Assembly: GCA_977006965.1 (NCBI GenBank)
Contig: OZ345354.1
Span: 2,418,001-2,482,000 of the forward strand
Direction of reading: 5' to 3'
DNA from: Phymatolithon calcareum
Lineage: Eukaryota > Rhodophyta > Florideophyceae > Hapalidiales
Length of the DNA: 64,000 nucleotides
Each line of letters opens with the position of its first letter. Position 1 is the stretch's first letter. Below are positions 51,343 through 63,420 of this stretch, one piece after another. The notes beneath the pieces were generated by a model. It worked only from the letters and a program-made list of their open reading frames with translations, was not told the origin of the DNA and did not search any database. The position numbers and the translations under genes are program-made.

Positions 51343-53658
51343 CTGTGGTGTAGTTTTGGCCACTTAGCGAGCTTACAAGCACTGTAGTTTTGTAGGTATC
51401 GATTGTGTAAAACCACTTTAACTGCCGAACTTAAGTAGGGGATTGATGAGCCTTTTGCGTCATTAAAATTCTCACGAGCGAAGCTCACTCAATGTCAATT
51501 CTTCCAACTTCTTACAGCACCGGCAGAATTACCAAACACTTACGGTGGTTACAGGCAACTCAATGCGGCACAAAGAACCAATCTTCAGGTAGCTTAACAA
51601 CCATGCCACTGCATAATGTAGTACACTATCACAATCTGTTACCTTCGCCGTCCATCATCAGGATCTACCAAAGTTGGAAGTCCACATTTATGTTCGCGTC
51701 ACGATTGGCCAGATTCTGATCCTCCGAATTCGCGTCGAATTGCTGCTTGAAAGCTCGGCGTTTTGACAGAGATATTCACAGCTGTGCGGGTACAAGATCT
51801 TGGAAATGGTTGGCGTACGACATGAGCAACTCCGTTCCGGCTCCTGAGAGATACTAAGCCTGCACCGGCTGTGATGTCCAGCCTGTTTCAAGCGCGCTTG
51901 CATGGAATTCGTGACATTTCTTGGAAATCGCGTAGGCGGCCGATTTGAACTTTCTATGTCGACGCTGTGAGTTCTCGATTCGCCAAGGTCGAGGCGGGTG
52001 CATTCTCGATCGCGCTTCTCGAGCGAAAATAGCGCATTACACCATTTGGCTTGCGCTCGCGCGGGCTCCCACGCCCGTGGCGGAAAGTGTAGCTCTTCGT
52101 GCCCATGGTCCTTTCATTGCGGTCGAGCATGGTGCTTTTCGAGTCGACTTATAATGGTAAAATTCTTTTTTCGTCTCTAACTTTGCTCTGTTCGCTGTGC
52201 TGCAACCCATGACTCCGCTCGGGGACTAAGATCTACCCGGTTTCTTCGCACGGAGCCGTCCTCGGCAGGGTGAGGCAGGATTCGGGGAAGGCGCTTTAAT
52301 ATCCCTTGATTTCTCCTGCTTCAATCCACGTCGCGACATGAGCTGCTGTGGACTGTCGAAAAGCAGAAAGAGAAACGAGTAGAACTGAAGAAGATTCAGA
52401 TGTGCTGATTTTCAAAATCAAATTCTGCAAGTAAGGACATCGGAGACAAACGACACAAAGCTTCTTCTCTTTGGCTGCAGCGTGATATGCTTCCTGACCT
52501 ACTACTGCAAGTGCAGAAAGGCACCTGTGTGACCCATTATTGAGAGCCATCTCTCGTAAATGATATGCTGCGGGCCAAATATTAGCGCCACTACTGGCTT
52601 GGTTAACTTTCTCGATTTGACAAGCAGTATTGCCCAAGTGAGTCAAGGAATCCGTCATAGATGTCCACGCAACTAGAAATGTTAAAATGGCTAGGATGGA
52701 GAGGAGAAAACTTATAGCATCCAAACGCTGGTATCATCGGACCGGGGGGAGGGACAATGCAATATTCAATATGCTAAATACATTACAAAACAGGGTAATT
52801 GCGCTGAAGCTATCTATCAACGTAGCTATGTTATCGCATAGAAATAGATAGTGCTGCGATTAAGAGCTTACACCACATTACTTTGATGGTGACTGTACCA
52901 CAAGATCAACACTATGCTTCGGATGTGTCTATACATTAACTATGTCATAGTTAATCTATCACAATTTAAGCTTGTGGATTTTAACTCTGCATTGTTGCTA
53001 AAATAAGAATAGCTGCATATTTGCTAGCAATTCCAATGTTCATTCCATGCACGCATCAGATGTTCACAGGTCATCGATATGATATGGAGTTTGAAATTTT
53101 GTCTTCACAACTAGCATGCCTGGACGAGGCTGCTCAAAAAACAATGTCCAATCATCTTCAGGAAATTGATTGTGTAGAGAATGATTTACAGCCCGGGGCC
53201 ATTTACAGTCTTAGAAGTTCTATGCTTGAGCCTTGTGGGACTCCATGAATGCTTTGGCAAAAAGGACCTTTGCTTTACTGCCTCGTTCTTCTTCCCTGCT
53301 GTTTGGTTTCCGTCCTCATTTATGTAATGTCCTCGCTATATATGCCCTGTTTATGCATTCGGAGCTGCACTGCACACTTATTGATGAAGACCGAGAACGC
53401 TTTTATGCTCACGGTACCATTGTTCGAGAAATGGGAACCTGTATGTTGTCCCCCTGTTTCTACTCTAGTGTTTTGCATCAACGAGACAACTATTTACCAA
53501 TACAAGAAGATTAGGCTGGGACGTGGATTAATAACTTTGTAGATGCCATCCCCAGAAGGAACAGTTATCTTAAAAGGCAGAGAAGGATCCGAAAACCCGA
53601 AACAAAACCGAGGCAGGACACACAAGACAACCATTTTCGTATTCCAGACGACTTCAAC
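51343..53658. other. Gene-poor stretch
   Basis: A minus frame 52296-52724 starts with a hydrophobic segment (MDAISFLLSILAILTFLVAW) and has CVVCLRCPYLQNLIL later, but no family is recognised. The frames at 53021-53542 are short. AT-rich repeats with ATAGATAG-type motifs occur near 52800-52850. Confidence 0.35.
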
Positions 53659-54012
53659 ATGTTTAATGTTGACATCACCGGATATTTTGCAGGCGCAAGT
53701 CCCAGCTCTGTTCCAATTCCTGCCCGCATTTACACTTCCGCTGTCGATTTTTACAAGGCATGCTTTCAAGCCACGGCATTAAGCCCGAAACGAAGAGGAT
53801 CTACTGTTCTACAATCGAATTATGGATTCCAACTGAAGGTATACTCCATTTCTTCTTCATCTTCAACTGGAGCTTCCGTGCGCCTACAACTGTCCCGATC
53901 TGTGAATAGGCAACGATTGGCAAAGCGTCTCGGCGCAGGGGCATCTGCAAATCCCACAAGAAGCGGCATACGAGTTACTGATCCGTACGGCGTGACTTGG
54001 ACTCTGTGTTGA
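53659..54012 (+). CDS. Small VOC/PhnB-like (glyoxalase-fold) protein, 117 aa
   Basis: Open frame from ATG in CAACATGTTTAATG. PARIYTSAVDFYKACFQAT (21-39) is the typical opening of a PhnB-like VOC domain (A.dFY..aFga), and the end GIRVTDPYGVTWTLC (103-117) is the typical DPfG..W.l closing strand. The middle is low-complexity (SISSSSSTGASVRL) and shorter than standard VOC domains. Metal ligands cannot be placed, so activity is unclear. A broken paralogue with the same start and end is at 60458-60811. It may be a gene of a repeated unit rather than a housekeeping gene. Confidence 0.55.
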   Translation: MFNVDITGYFAGASPSSVPIPARIYTSAVDFYKACFQATALSPKRRGSTVLQSNYGFQLKVYSISSSSSTGASVRLQLSRSVNRQRLAKRLGAGASANPTRSGIRVTDPYGVTWTLC

Positions 54013-57000
54013 AGCAGCCTCGCATCCTTCTTTGTACGATTACCCTACTAACACTGCGACCCTGGTCCTCGGCAACTCGCTCACCTTCTCAACTTTAGCT
54101 AAGATTACGTTCAACTGTTTCTAACATTTTTAACAACTGAATTTGCTACATACTGCAGTATGCCTGTGCTTTGAGAATAAAATCTAATTTAGGCTTTCTT
54201 ACTGCTACAAAAAACATTTAATATTTTTTATTACTTTCACTTTTGAATTCATTAAGCACCCACAACAACACCCCTCAAGCTTTTAGGAGAGAAGCATATC
54301 AACTGCCAATATTTGCTGTAGCTTGGTAGCTCTACTCAAATTTGCGTTTTTCATGTCCAATTCTGAAAACCTTTGCCCTGCTCCACTTGGAGCCCTGAGG
54401 TGTACCTGCCTTAGAATGATAAGAATGGAGGCTCAAAAGGTTCCCAATTACTTTATTGACCATGAAGGGAAATGTGTAACAGACAAGAAGAAGAAAGAAC
54501 TACGACCGAGATCTACTTGTGAGCAGGTCCGGACTATATAGAGCAATAAGAATCAGTTTCTACGCTAAGACTTACGTCTAAAGAACACTTCAATCCAGCA
54601 CTCTCGAATTCCATCAAACGCTATTCATGCTTTCCGGATGGACCAAGTTGGCTGACCACTTCACAATGTAGGGTTTTTATGGTTAATTTTGTTTGAATCC
54701 AATGGCACATACCCTCGTTGGCTGCTATTGTCCGTTCTGACACATAGATCTTTTGCTATTATAGAGGAATTTCCCTCGTGTACTTAACGGGCTGCCACTC
54801 TCAATGACGTAAGCCAGAGAGTTTTTCGACCACTTTTCTCTGATCTGATCCTAACAGCATTAAGAACCAACAGATATCAGGAGCGCTCCAAATAAGTACA
54901 GGAATAAGATTAGGATCGCTAAAACGGATTTGAAATCAAGCCCCCCTGCATAGGAAATCCGTACTAAGAGCGTACTTTGAACTCAACGCCATCTGAGCGG
55001 GAAAAGGGAAATTTCTTACTATTGAACAGGTTTAGTTTCACTGTAAGCCCTAACTCAGAAGTCTGTGAGTCATTTTTCTCCTCCCGATTTTGCTTTCCTC
55101 AGTATTATCTGGGCTGTTGGAAGAAGCATCACCCTTGTCTCCCATATTTTTCACGAGCTCGGTCTTACGTCCCGGTAGTTGATCGGAGAACCACTGAATC
55201 GCTGCGTTTTTGTGCGTTCTGGTCCCCAGCGAAAGGATCTTGCGCGTCCCACTGGCGTCGTTCCTGGGTATTTGTTTTTAGCTTGCCCGAACCTTAGAAT
55301 CAAGATATTTGCTTGCGCTGGTACAGAGCTTCCTGCAGCTCAATGGAATGCCTATTTCTTCCGTGGCTTGCACATCTTGCATTGCTCTTCGACAATCTAC
55401 CGCGATTCAGTTCATTCAGGGTCGCAGTTTATTCCGGGCAATCATGCTCGTAGTTTTCTAGAATGTTCCAGTCGGCAAGCTTGCAGTGTTTCAAGACCCA
55501 CAATTTTCTCATAGGCTAGACTTGAAGGCTCTGAAAAGGTCCCCAGTCATTTTTTGTTGAGTTAGGTCTCTTGTCGATTTGCTTTCATGGAAGCGTCGTA
55601 TTCAATCTTCGATCAGACGAAGACTTTGTATAATCGGCCCCGGGTGCGGGTTAAACCCATCGCGGTTAACTGAAATGATTTTCAAATCTTGCTATCTAAA
55701 TCGAACAACGACGTATCTTGAACATTTTTCTCACTTCACCGGATCTTGTGATTCTAGGCTTTCTTTGAAAATCTCTTCCACTGAGAGCTATTGGAAGTCT
55801 CTTGCATTCGCACTCAGAGCTAAATCGGTACTTATCCGGGGGCCTATCGATTGCAGATTTGACTATTATTCGGCGTTAATAGCGCGCTATATAGCAGCAC
55901 GCTGCTATCTTCGAAATAATTAATATCCGAGAGATTATTTTTCACCCCTATTGGATATGAATACCGAAGACAAGGAAAAATCGGAAGTGCAAGGGTGGCA
56001 CAAGTTTACTCAAACAATCGCGACAGCATGTGACTGTTGACACTATTGCCCAGCACCGGTTCCAGAAAGGTCTCTCCCTCTGCTGTTCATGACGTGTTCA
56101 CAGTTGTGCAATCAAGACCCGTGGAATTGTGGCAACGATGCGATATTCTTCTGCAACCATGTGGTACTCAGCATCTCGTAGCGCAGTCGTAGCGCACAGA
56201 GTACGCAGTGAGTAGACTTCTAAAGTGATTATGCATGTGTATGCAGCGGTGGGGGCATCGGCTTCACATGACGACAAAACAGACTGTTGACACCATCTTG
56301 TGCACCCTCTGTGGAGGACTCCGTGAAGTAGTTTACATTGTTGACCACAGACGTACCACAGCCGCACCGAAAAGATGACCGGACCTCATAGTAGGACCAC
56401 GTGCCCGTGGGCCAGGGACAGGAAAATGAAAAGCCTACGTTCATTCACCAGTCCTTATTTTCCATGCAACTTACCGCAATCATCAAAGTACATAACATCT
56501 TTACTATGCAGCCTTGATGGCGAAACCGCCAAATGCGCACCAGCAATCAAGAATGGTGATCCACGCTTGGAGTTCTCTCCATTCGTCGTAAAAACCATCT
56601 CCATTTTTAGACCTAGAGCACACGACCTGATGCAGAAGCGTGCGAGACAGAGCAGCAACTAGCACACTGCCCAAATGAGAAATACTGTTTAAGCAGACTT
56701 CGTGTGCGTACAGGAGAACGATAGCCTAGGAGTAAGCGCATAGACATATGGACCGACCGACTATGGGCTGGCCCCCAGCCGTGATGACCATGATGTGAAT
56801 AGAGCTGGGACGGCGACCGAAAGAGACAGAGGGGGTGTAATGAAGGTGGACTGGTGTCTAAACGGCAGTGACGCATATGATATGTATCACCTTCCGTACA
56901 TCCGTTATGCGGCATATCCGTTACAGGCTTTCTTATTTTACTACCATCAGAGGGGCTTGCTATAGAAGCCGTGAATCCAGGGGCTGTCAGAGCGTTGGCC

Positions 57001-59601
57001 AGATGATTGTGGTTCAAGTTCTCTTAGAAGGTTGGAAAGAAGATATTGATTTAGTTCATCTTTTATCGATAGTTCCACTATCTGGAGGGGAACACGGGAC
57101 GTTATGTAATATGCAACAGACTAGAAACAAAATTATAGATCATGCTATAGGAATGTAAAGAGGCACACAGATGATGATGCCTTTTTGCTTACCGAACATT
57201 GTAGGCTTATGGAAAGCGTCGATTGAATGGACCACCAGTAGATCTTGCGGTGGTGATGAACGGAATTAGAACGTTGTGAGAATATAGGGGGAACTAATAG
57301 CTTATAATTCGTTTACAAACTCACTTCTACCGTCCGGTTGATGCGCTCGCCTTCATTGAGGCACCAGCAATCGAATCTTCACTTCATGTTTCGTAAAGCC
57401 TGCACAGTAAGCAAATTGAGCAAGGTCGAGGCTCTGCGGTCCCATGACGGCGGATTTCTGCAGACGGCGGAATCCCGTACTTAACAGTTGTAGTGCTTTT
57501 TTTCGCAGCGCGACAAGTTTGGAGATATATCGCATATGTCGAATAATGAGTGTGCGTGACGCAGTCCATGGGGCGACGTGAAGTTGGTCATATGCGTGAC
57601 GACCAGTTTCGGTAATGCGCTACTTTGAATCAACTTGACAGACCTTTTCCATTCACTTTAATCTTCGTCCGCCGTTCCTCGTCCCCGTTTCCCTCAGTCG
57701 CGAGTCGCACGGGTCTTCTTTTAGAGTCATGGATGCACAGCAGGCCGTGGACCTCTGCAAGGCCGTCGCTAGATCCCGACATACGTCTACAGTTGCTTCC
57801 TCGCCGATGTCTTCTCTTCGCTTTTGTATTACTTGTTTAGACTGTTGCGAAATACCTACCGCACCTTAACGTACGTATTCTCTACTGCAGCACGGGTTTA
57901 ATCGATTTGGCACTATTCGTGACCACCCTGTGTGATTCTAGATATGTCTGCAGGCACATGGGAAACATTAGATGGGACAAAGTAAATGTTTTTGCAGTTT
58001 GTGGACGGTATCCTGAGACTCCTAACACAGGTCGTGTATGTGCTGGTTACTGGTCTGAAATGGTACTAATTGGCACGAGAAAGCAGTCCGAGCAATGCTG
58101 ATTGGAGTGGAGAAGCCGAACGCTCGACCGCCTTCCCTGCCTCTTGGAGGTTGCGCGCGGGACGCCTCCCCCTCGCAGCAACTGAGGGGATCCTGCGCTG
58201 CGCGCAAATGCGTGTATTGCAAGCCAGTAAGATCTAGCAGTCCGGGCATCATATTTGTCGTAGAGCAGGCTATAGAAAAACGTAACATACGAGTCCATGA
58301 GCTTCAATAGCACGGTCTTGTAAACCGGGAAGCAATCGCCTGGAAACGGCGTGATGCGTACGCGACGTCAAGCGGCGAGCTGGGTTCAATGCGACCAGTG
58401 CATCGTTGAATTCATCCGTTAGTAGGCCAATGGCCTCTGCTGGTACTCACCTTTTCCTTCTTCGTCGACCGGAAACGGCTCACGGGCGGACAGCGGTTGC
58501 CAGTGCTGGTGTACAGCCGGTGCGTAGAGATGTAGGGGCGAGCCCTGAGTCAGAGCCCCTGACATCAAATATCCAATTAAATCATGCTCACGAGGTCTCT
58601 ACGGTACAATTCTCGTAATGCAATTCTAGTAATGCAACAAGCGTCTATTCATTGTCACAATGGTGAGCTGCACGGAGGAGCAGATTGGTGTGTGGGAGAG
58701 GTCGCCCGGGGCAGCACAATTAGTGCGAGTAGAAAGTCGATGCTGTGCCATGAAAGAGATGTGCAATGCTGTGCTTACCGGCGGACTTCATAGCTCCGTT
58801 GAACGAAGAGCCGGACATAAGCCCAAGATGAGTGCAATATCATAGGGAATGCTCAAGGCTATTTTGATGATGCATAGTACGCCTAACATTCATGAGTTTT
58901 TAGATTCGCAATTTTGATATTGGGCTCGAACAAAGTTTTCAATGTCCGTTGGCTATGCCCCACATCTAGGTGACTAGGACTCACGTTGGACCAATAAGAA
59001 AGTTATAGTGTTAGCCTACAGCAATGAACGAGCAAGCTGTGCATGGTTCTCTACACCGTGTGGAATCATCAGCCATTACAATCATGCATCATATATTGAG
59101 CCAATAGCGGAAGACTAATTTCTGGGCGACACGCATTCAAACATCAGAGCTCTGTCACACACAGCACACATGATTCAGAATCTCGGCCGAATGTCATCAT
59201 CCACGTTATTGGGATGTCTAGTCAGCTGGACTTTTGTGCACCTCATGCGGCATGGTGTTTAGCAGTCATGTTCTTCCGAAGGCAAGAAGGTCGTATTGTT
59301 TTCTTTGGCCTGAAATCCTTTTCCTGAACTTTGCCTGCATTGTTCTCAAGGATAGGAGGTGCTGTTAAACGTGGATATCTTATCCCGTTATATCATGACA
59401 TTAAGCAAATACTCTTCACACTCTCTGCGCTTTGATAAAAGCTTCCATGGAGGCACGGTTGTGCCCCAAATATTGTTGAGCTCATTTCAGGATTCTCCTA
59501 TCGAGTTATCGTAGACGTTAATATTCAGGCTCTCAAAATGTCATTGCTTCTCACAATGAAACCAATGACAACACTTAGAACTAGCATGCATCTAGGACGA
59601 A
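54013..59601. other. Long gene-poor stretch
   Basis: Many short frames on both strands, none with a recognisable motif. GC content rises locally near 58100-58560, where overlapping frames (58022-58313 minus, 58406-58618 plus) exist without a coherent protein. No complete TE boundary was found. Confidence 0.35.
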
Positions 59602-59856
59602 CAGGGGTGGCAGTGACAATTTGTCAGTCAAAATGTTTTTGGCGATAGACCATAAACGTTCAATCTCGGCAACAGATCCCACTATAAAATCACATCCGAT
59701 GTACCGCGATTGAACTTCTGTAGATTCAATGCGTTTCTTAATCAAACGATCAGCCATACTCAGCGGTGCAGTTGATGAACTTTCAGTAGGCGATCCATTA
59801 TCTTCAGCACACAGTAGGCTTTCATAGGCAGTTTTTTCTTCTTGTGTCATCTCCAC
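59602..59856 (-). pseudogene. hAT transposase C-terminal dimerisation fragment
   Basis: The frame reads MEMTQEEKTAYESLL, then LSMADRLIKKRIESTEV, then YIGCDFIVGSVAEIERLWSI and AKNILTDK, followed directly by terminal-repeat sequence. It is clearly related to INCDFILGSTAEVERLWSVA in the pseudogene at 37572-39266. The catalytic region is missing. Confidence 0.82.
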
Positions 59857-60195
59857 ATATGTATTTTTGGCTCCGCTATGAGAGATAGATGAGCTGGAAT
59901 ACTCTTAACTCAAAACGTGGATCAGCTACTGTAGTACGTAAGAGTTGCGGAAACCCGTACTAGCGTGGACTTCAGCCGACTTCGTGGCACCGTAAGGGTT
60001 TCACTTTAGTCAGGTCACGTTCCGGTGCCACGCAGCTCCATTGCCATCTCTGCATTCAGGAATATGAGTACGCAATAACTGCAGAAAGGCGCTGCGTCGC
60101 AATAATGACTGCAGTAAGGAACTCTGTTGCAATAGAGCTGTTACTGCAGTTTATTGCGACTTACTGCAATAGCAGTAGATTTGGTGCCACCCCTG
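59602..60195 (-). mobile_element. hAT derivative, 594 bp, 8-bp target duplication AGGACGAA
   Basis: AGGACGAA flanks both ends (59594-59601 and 60196-60203). Termini are CAGGGGTGGCA and, in reverse, CAGGGGTGGCACC. The right part has repeated CTGCAGTAA/TGCAATA subterminal motifs. Inside, on the minus strand, is the C-terminal dimerisation domain of a hAT transposase joined directly to the terminal repeat, so the element is an internal-deletion product. Confidence 0.93.
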
Positions 60196-60457
60196 AGGAC
60201 GAACAATAAAAAGCGTATAAGGAAATTGAAACATCCAGGCTCTGTGCTACATGCTGAAGCAATAGGTTTGCCATTTATAGAATACATAAACCGACGACCG
60301 CACCTTCACAGTGCGGAGAGAGAGATGTAGAGCACCCTCTACTCTTGGGCCAAAAAATTTCCGTTCACGCAAGTAGCCAAAACCACACTCAAAAAGGGAG
60401 TACGAGATCGTGGGTCGTACGGCAACGAGTTTGCATCACTTCATACAGTTCTTCAAC

Positions 60458-60811
60458 ATGTTTAACGTTGACATAACCGGATATTTCGCCGTTGCGTGCC
60501 CTAATTCAATTCCAATTCCTGCTCGAATTCTCAGATCTGCCGTGGACTTCAACCAGGCATGCTTTAGAGCAACTGAATCGTATCCCAAGCGAAAGGGATC
60601 TTCTACTTTGAAGTCGGAGTATTGATTTCAAATCAAGCTTAATACAATACCTTCTTTATCTTCAACTACAACGACTCATCGCTTGCAACTACAGCGACCC
60701 GTGAATTAACACAGTTTAGCCAAACGCCTGGGTAGAGGTGGAGCTGTGAAGTCCACTAGGAGCGGTATTGCTGTCAATGACCCATACGGCATCACATGGA
60801 ATTTAGAATGA
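60458..60811 (+). pseudogene. VOC/PhnB-like paralogue of 53659-54012, two stops
   Basis: The same frame throughout, starting MFNVDITGYFAVA and ending NDPYGITWNLE with the stop at 60809-60811, exactly the span of the intact copy. In-frame stops at 60623-60625 (TGA) and about 60704 (TAA) break it. IPARILRSAVDFNQACFRAT parallels IPARIYTSAVDFYKACFQAT; loss of FY to FN is visible. It begins about 260 bp after the hAT derivative. Confidence 0.72.
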
Positions 60812-61831
60812 GTATATTCATGGGACTGATTGCCGCACTCTTCTTTTTCTCAAAAAGCAACTGGCTTCTAATTCTAAAAATGTTCCATAAGTCTGACACT
60901 CAGTCCAAGCCCCAGCATACAGTGCTTCCTGAAACTTCAATGAGTTACGAATGATGGCCGGCACTTGATGGCTATTGAAACGCTATATGAAGTGCTGTGT
61001 CTATGATTTGTATTGTAGTGTATTGTATTCTGCATTTCCCCCAAGTGACGTTATTAGCGCTTTGAGGGTCTAAGTTTTCTCCATTCTGTTCTATCCTGTG
61101 CGATATTAAGAGCTATTTATACGTTTCGGTTAGGAACCTCGCCAACGAGCAGCTCCTGAGTTGTCTTCTTACACAGATGTAACACTTGGCTTACCATGCT
61201 GTGGTCGTCCATTTCCTATTCGCTAAACCCACAGACTGCTCCGGTTTCATAATTTTGAATTTGCACAACATCCCGTGGCGTCACGGCACCGATATTAGAA
61301 AGTCTAGTGATTGCGCACCTGTCCCTCGCTAAGACAGATACTCGGCTTCCTCGGAAGAAGTTGCTACCTCGCATGACTCTCTTCCTTGGTCGGGTGTCAT
61401 GACCGGTACTGGGAGGTTCAACGCTTTCATACGTGTGCCCTTGACGCGGAAACGCGATCGGTTGAGGAAATGATGAGCGCTTGGGGTGTAAGAATGTGGA
61501 AACACTAGAGCTGCTGATATGGATAAATAGCATTCACTGGTCAGTAGTGAGAATGGCGCAGATCTTTTCACTGTGCCCCGGTTCGGAACATTTCTTGTTC
61601 GGGTCCTCGAAACTCTGACGAGCTCTGTGGTGCAACAAAATTAACATACATGATGCTAACACTGCTGGATTCTTGAGTGCCGAGATTCAATTCTCTATCC
61701 ACGTGTAACTTAGGGTTACACCTTCGGAGAATGCTCTGCAATCTCAATAGACCTAACACTAAAAACCTTGCCGCTGCTGTTCTCCCTGGAGAGAGAGACA
61801 GGGAATTTACTACGAATCTTCGTCTTCTGAC
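60812..61831. other. Dispersed repeat (61050-61165) and possible Copia LTR/leader
   Basis: 61050-61165 resembles 39415-39540. The last 250 bp before 61832 should hold the Copia leader and perhaps LTR end. GGTGCAACA near 61630 could be an LTR terminus, but I cannot find the matching start, so boundaries are open. Confidence 0.4.
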
Positions 61832-62675
61832 ATGGTAGCACCGGAAAGTTTACCAATAGAAAATTGCCCAACCATGGAAAAAGACCGGGATGTCATCAAG
61901 CTCCCGCAGCTCAATAAAGCTGCAGAATTTATCCACTGGAAACATTGCCTTCACCAGTACCTTCACAAGAACGATCCTCATCTTGTCGGACTCCCCGAGG
62001 AACCGGATAACGACGAGGACGCTGCAGAATTGCTCACAAATAGAAAAAGGCCAAAGCGGACATAGTTTTGTCACTCGGTCCTGTCGCTCAGATTCAAACC
62101 AGTAAGATCATTGATGATAACGAGAAGACGACTAAAGAACTGTGGGAAAATATCACTCGGATCTATACCACGTCAGGCACGCAGAATATCCTCAATCTCG
62201 GACACAAACACGATTCTATCCGCTTCGACGAAAGGAAGAGACGGGATGCACACATCACGAAGTTTCTGGGAATTTTCCATTAGTTAGCTACGATGGACGA
62301 GGAAGTAAATGAGAAGGGAAAAGTGACCAAACTGTTTCGCACCTTACCTGAGAAGTTAGAAACTTTGCCCTTGTCTCATCCCTTACTGAGTCCAAATTCG
62401 ACAACGTCAAGGAAGATGTTCAAGGGGGGATAGCTAGAACACTAAACGAAACACACACCAACCAATCTTTTCAAACGAGAAGTAGCACCGCATTCTTCAT
62501 GGGTGAAGACCGTGGGTGCTGGAGAGGTCAGAGTGGAAGACCGTTCCGTCGCGAATTAAACGGAAGTGGTCAAGGAGTAAGGAATAATACCAACGGAATA
62601 GGAAAACCATGTCACTACTGCGGAAAGATAGGATATTTCATCCGTTTCTGTCCCAAGAAACGTTCCAAATAAAAC
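61832..62675 (+). pseudogene. Copia gag with degenerate zinc knuckle
   Basis: Starts MVAPESLPIENCPTMEKD. It has the UBN2-type gag pattern: AAEFIHWKHCLHQYLHKNDP, then (frameshift) IIDDNEKTTKELWENITRIY and DAHITKFLGIFH followed by a stop. Near 62610 CHYCGKIGYFIRFCPKK is a CCHC knuckle in which the His is Tyr. At least one frameshift and two stops disrupt it. Confidence 0.78.
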
Positions 62676-63420
62676 CAAGATCCTATAGACCTTTGAGATC
62701 CAATCGAGGAAGAACTTGGGGCTACTAAAGATGCTCGCGTGACTACAGAGGACGAAGAGGTACGTACAGCCGGCAGCAATACCGAGACAACGACTTTGGA
62801 CACGATCACGCACGAGACGTGTATACGTCTCTATATCGGGATCACTCGATGTGGATGACTTCAAAGGACAGGCATCAGCTAACCACGTCAGCGGCTACAT
62901 TCATCCATTTTGACGCACGTTATTCGGAAATCTACACAACGGCTCTAGATTCGACGACCCGTCAGGGCCTTTCCATGCGACCAATGTTGTCTTGAGATTC
63001 GGAAGCACGCTGGAGAGGATAGACAACAAAGAGTCACACCGCTTGCTGATAGACTAAGGAGCGACGTACAAATTTTGGCATGACCTCCCCAAGTTCATAA
63101 GCTATGAACGTATCGCCAAGGAAACTGTGACCGCAGCATTCCGTACATCACACCTCTTAGGAAAGGGAGTTATCTGGATACCGCTTGACGGAGGAATGAA
63201 AGTTGAAGCATGCTATGCTCTGCAATGTCACTCACATATCCTGAATCTCTGTTATCTTGCGAAACTCTACAATATTCTCTTCGCGGATTACTTCAGACGT
63301 TACAACAGCTGTTTCATCCTGCACATGAGGACGATGAATGTAGTATACGAAGCTCCATTCATCGACGGGCTTTATGACACGGATTCAAAACCGACAACAA
63401 TTCTCGAAATTCAGCAGTAA

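Noticed and set aside
52296-52724. 142-aa minus-strand frame with an N-terminal hydrophobic segment and a CxxC
   Set aside because: No family match and no supporting context; kept only as a note in the intergenic entry.
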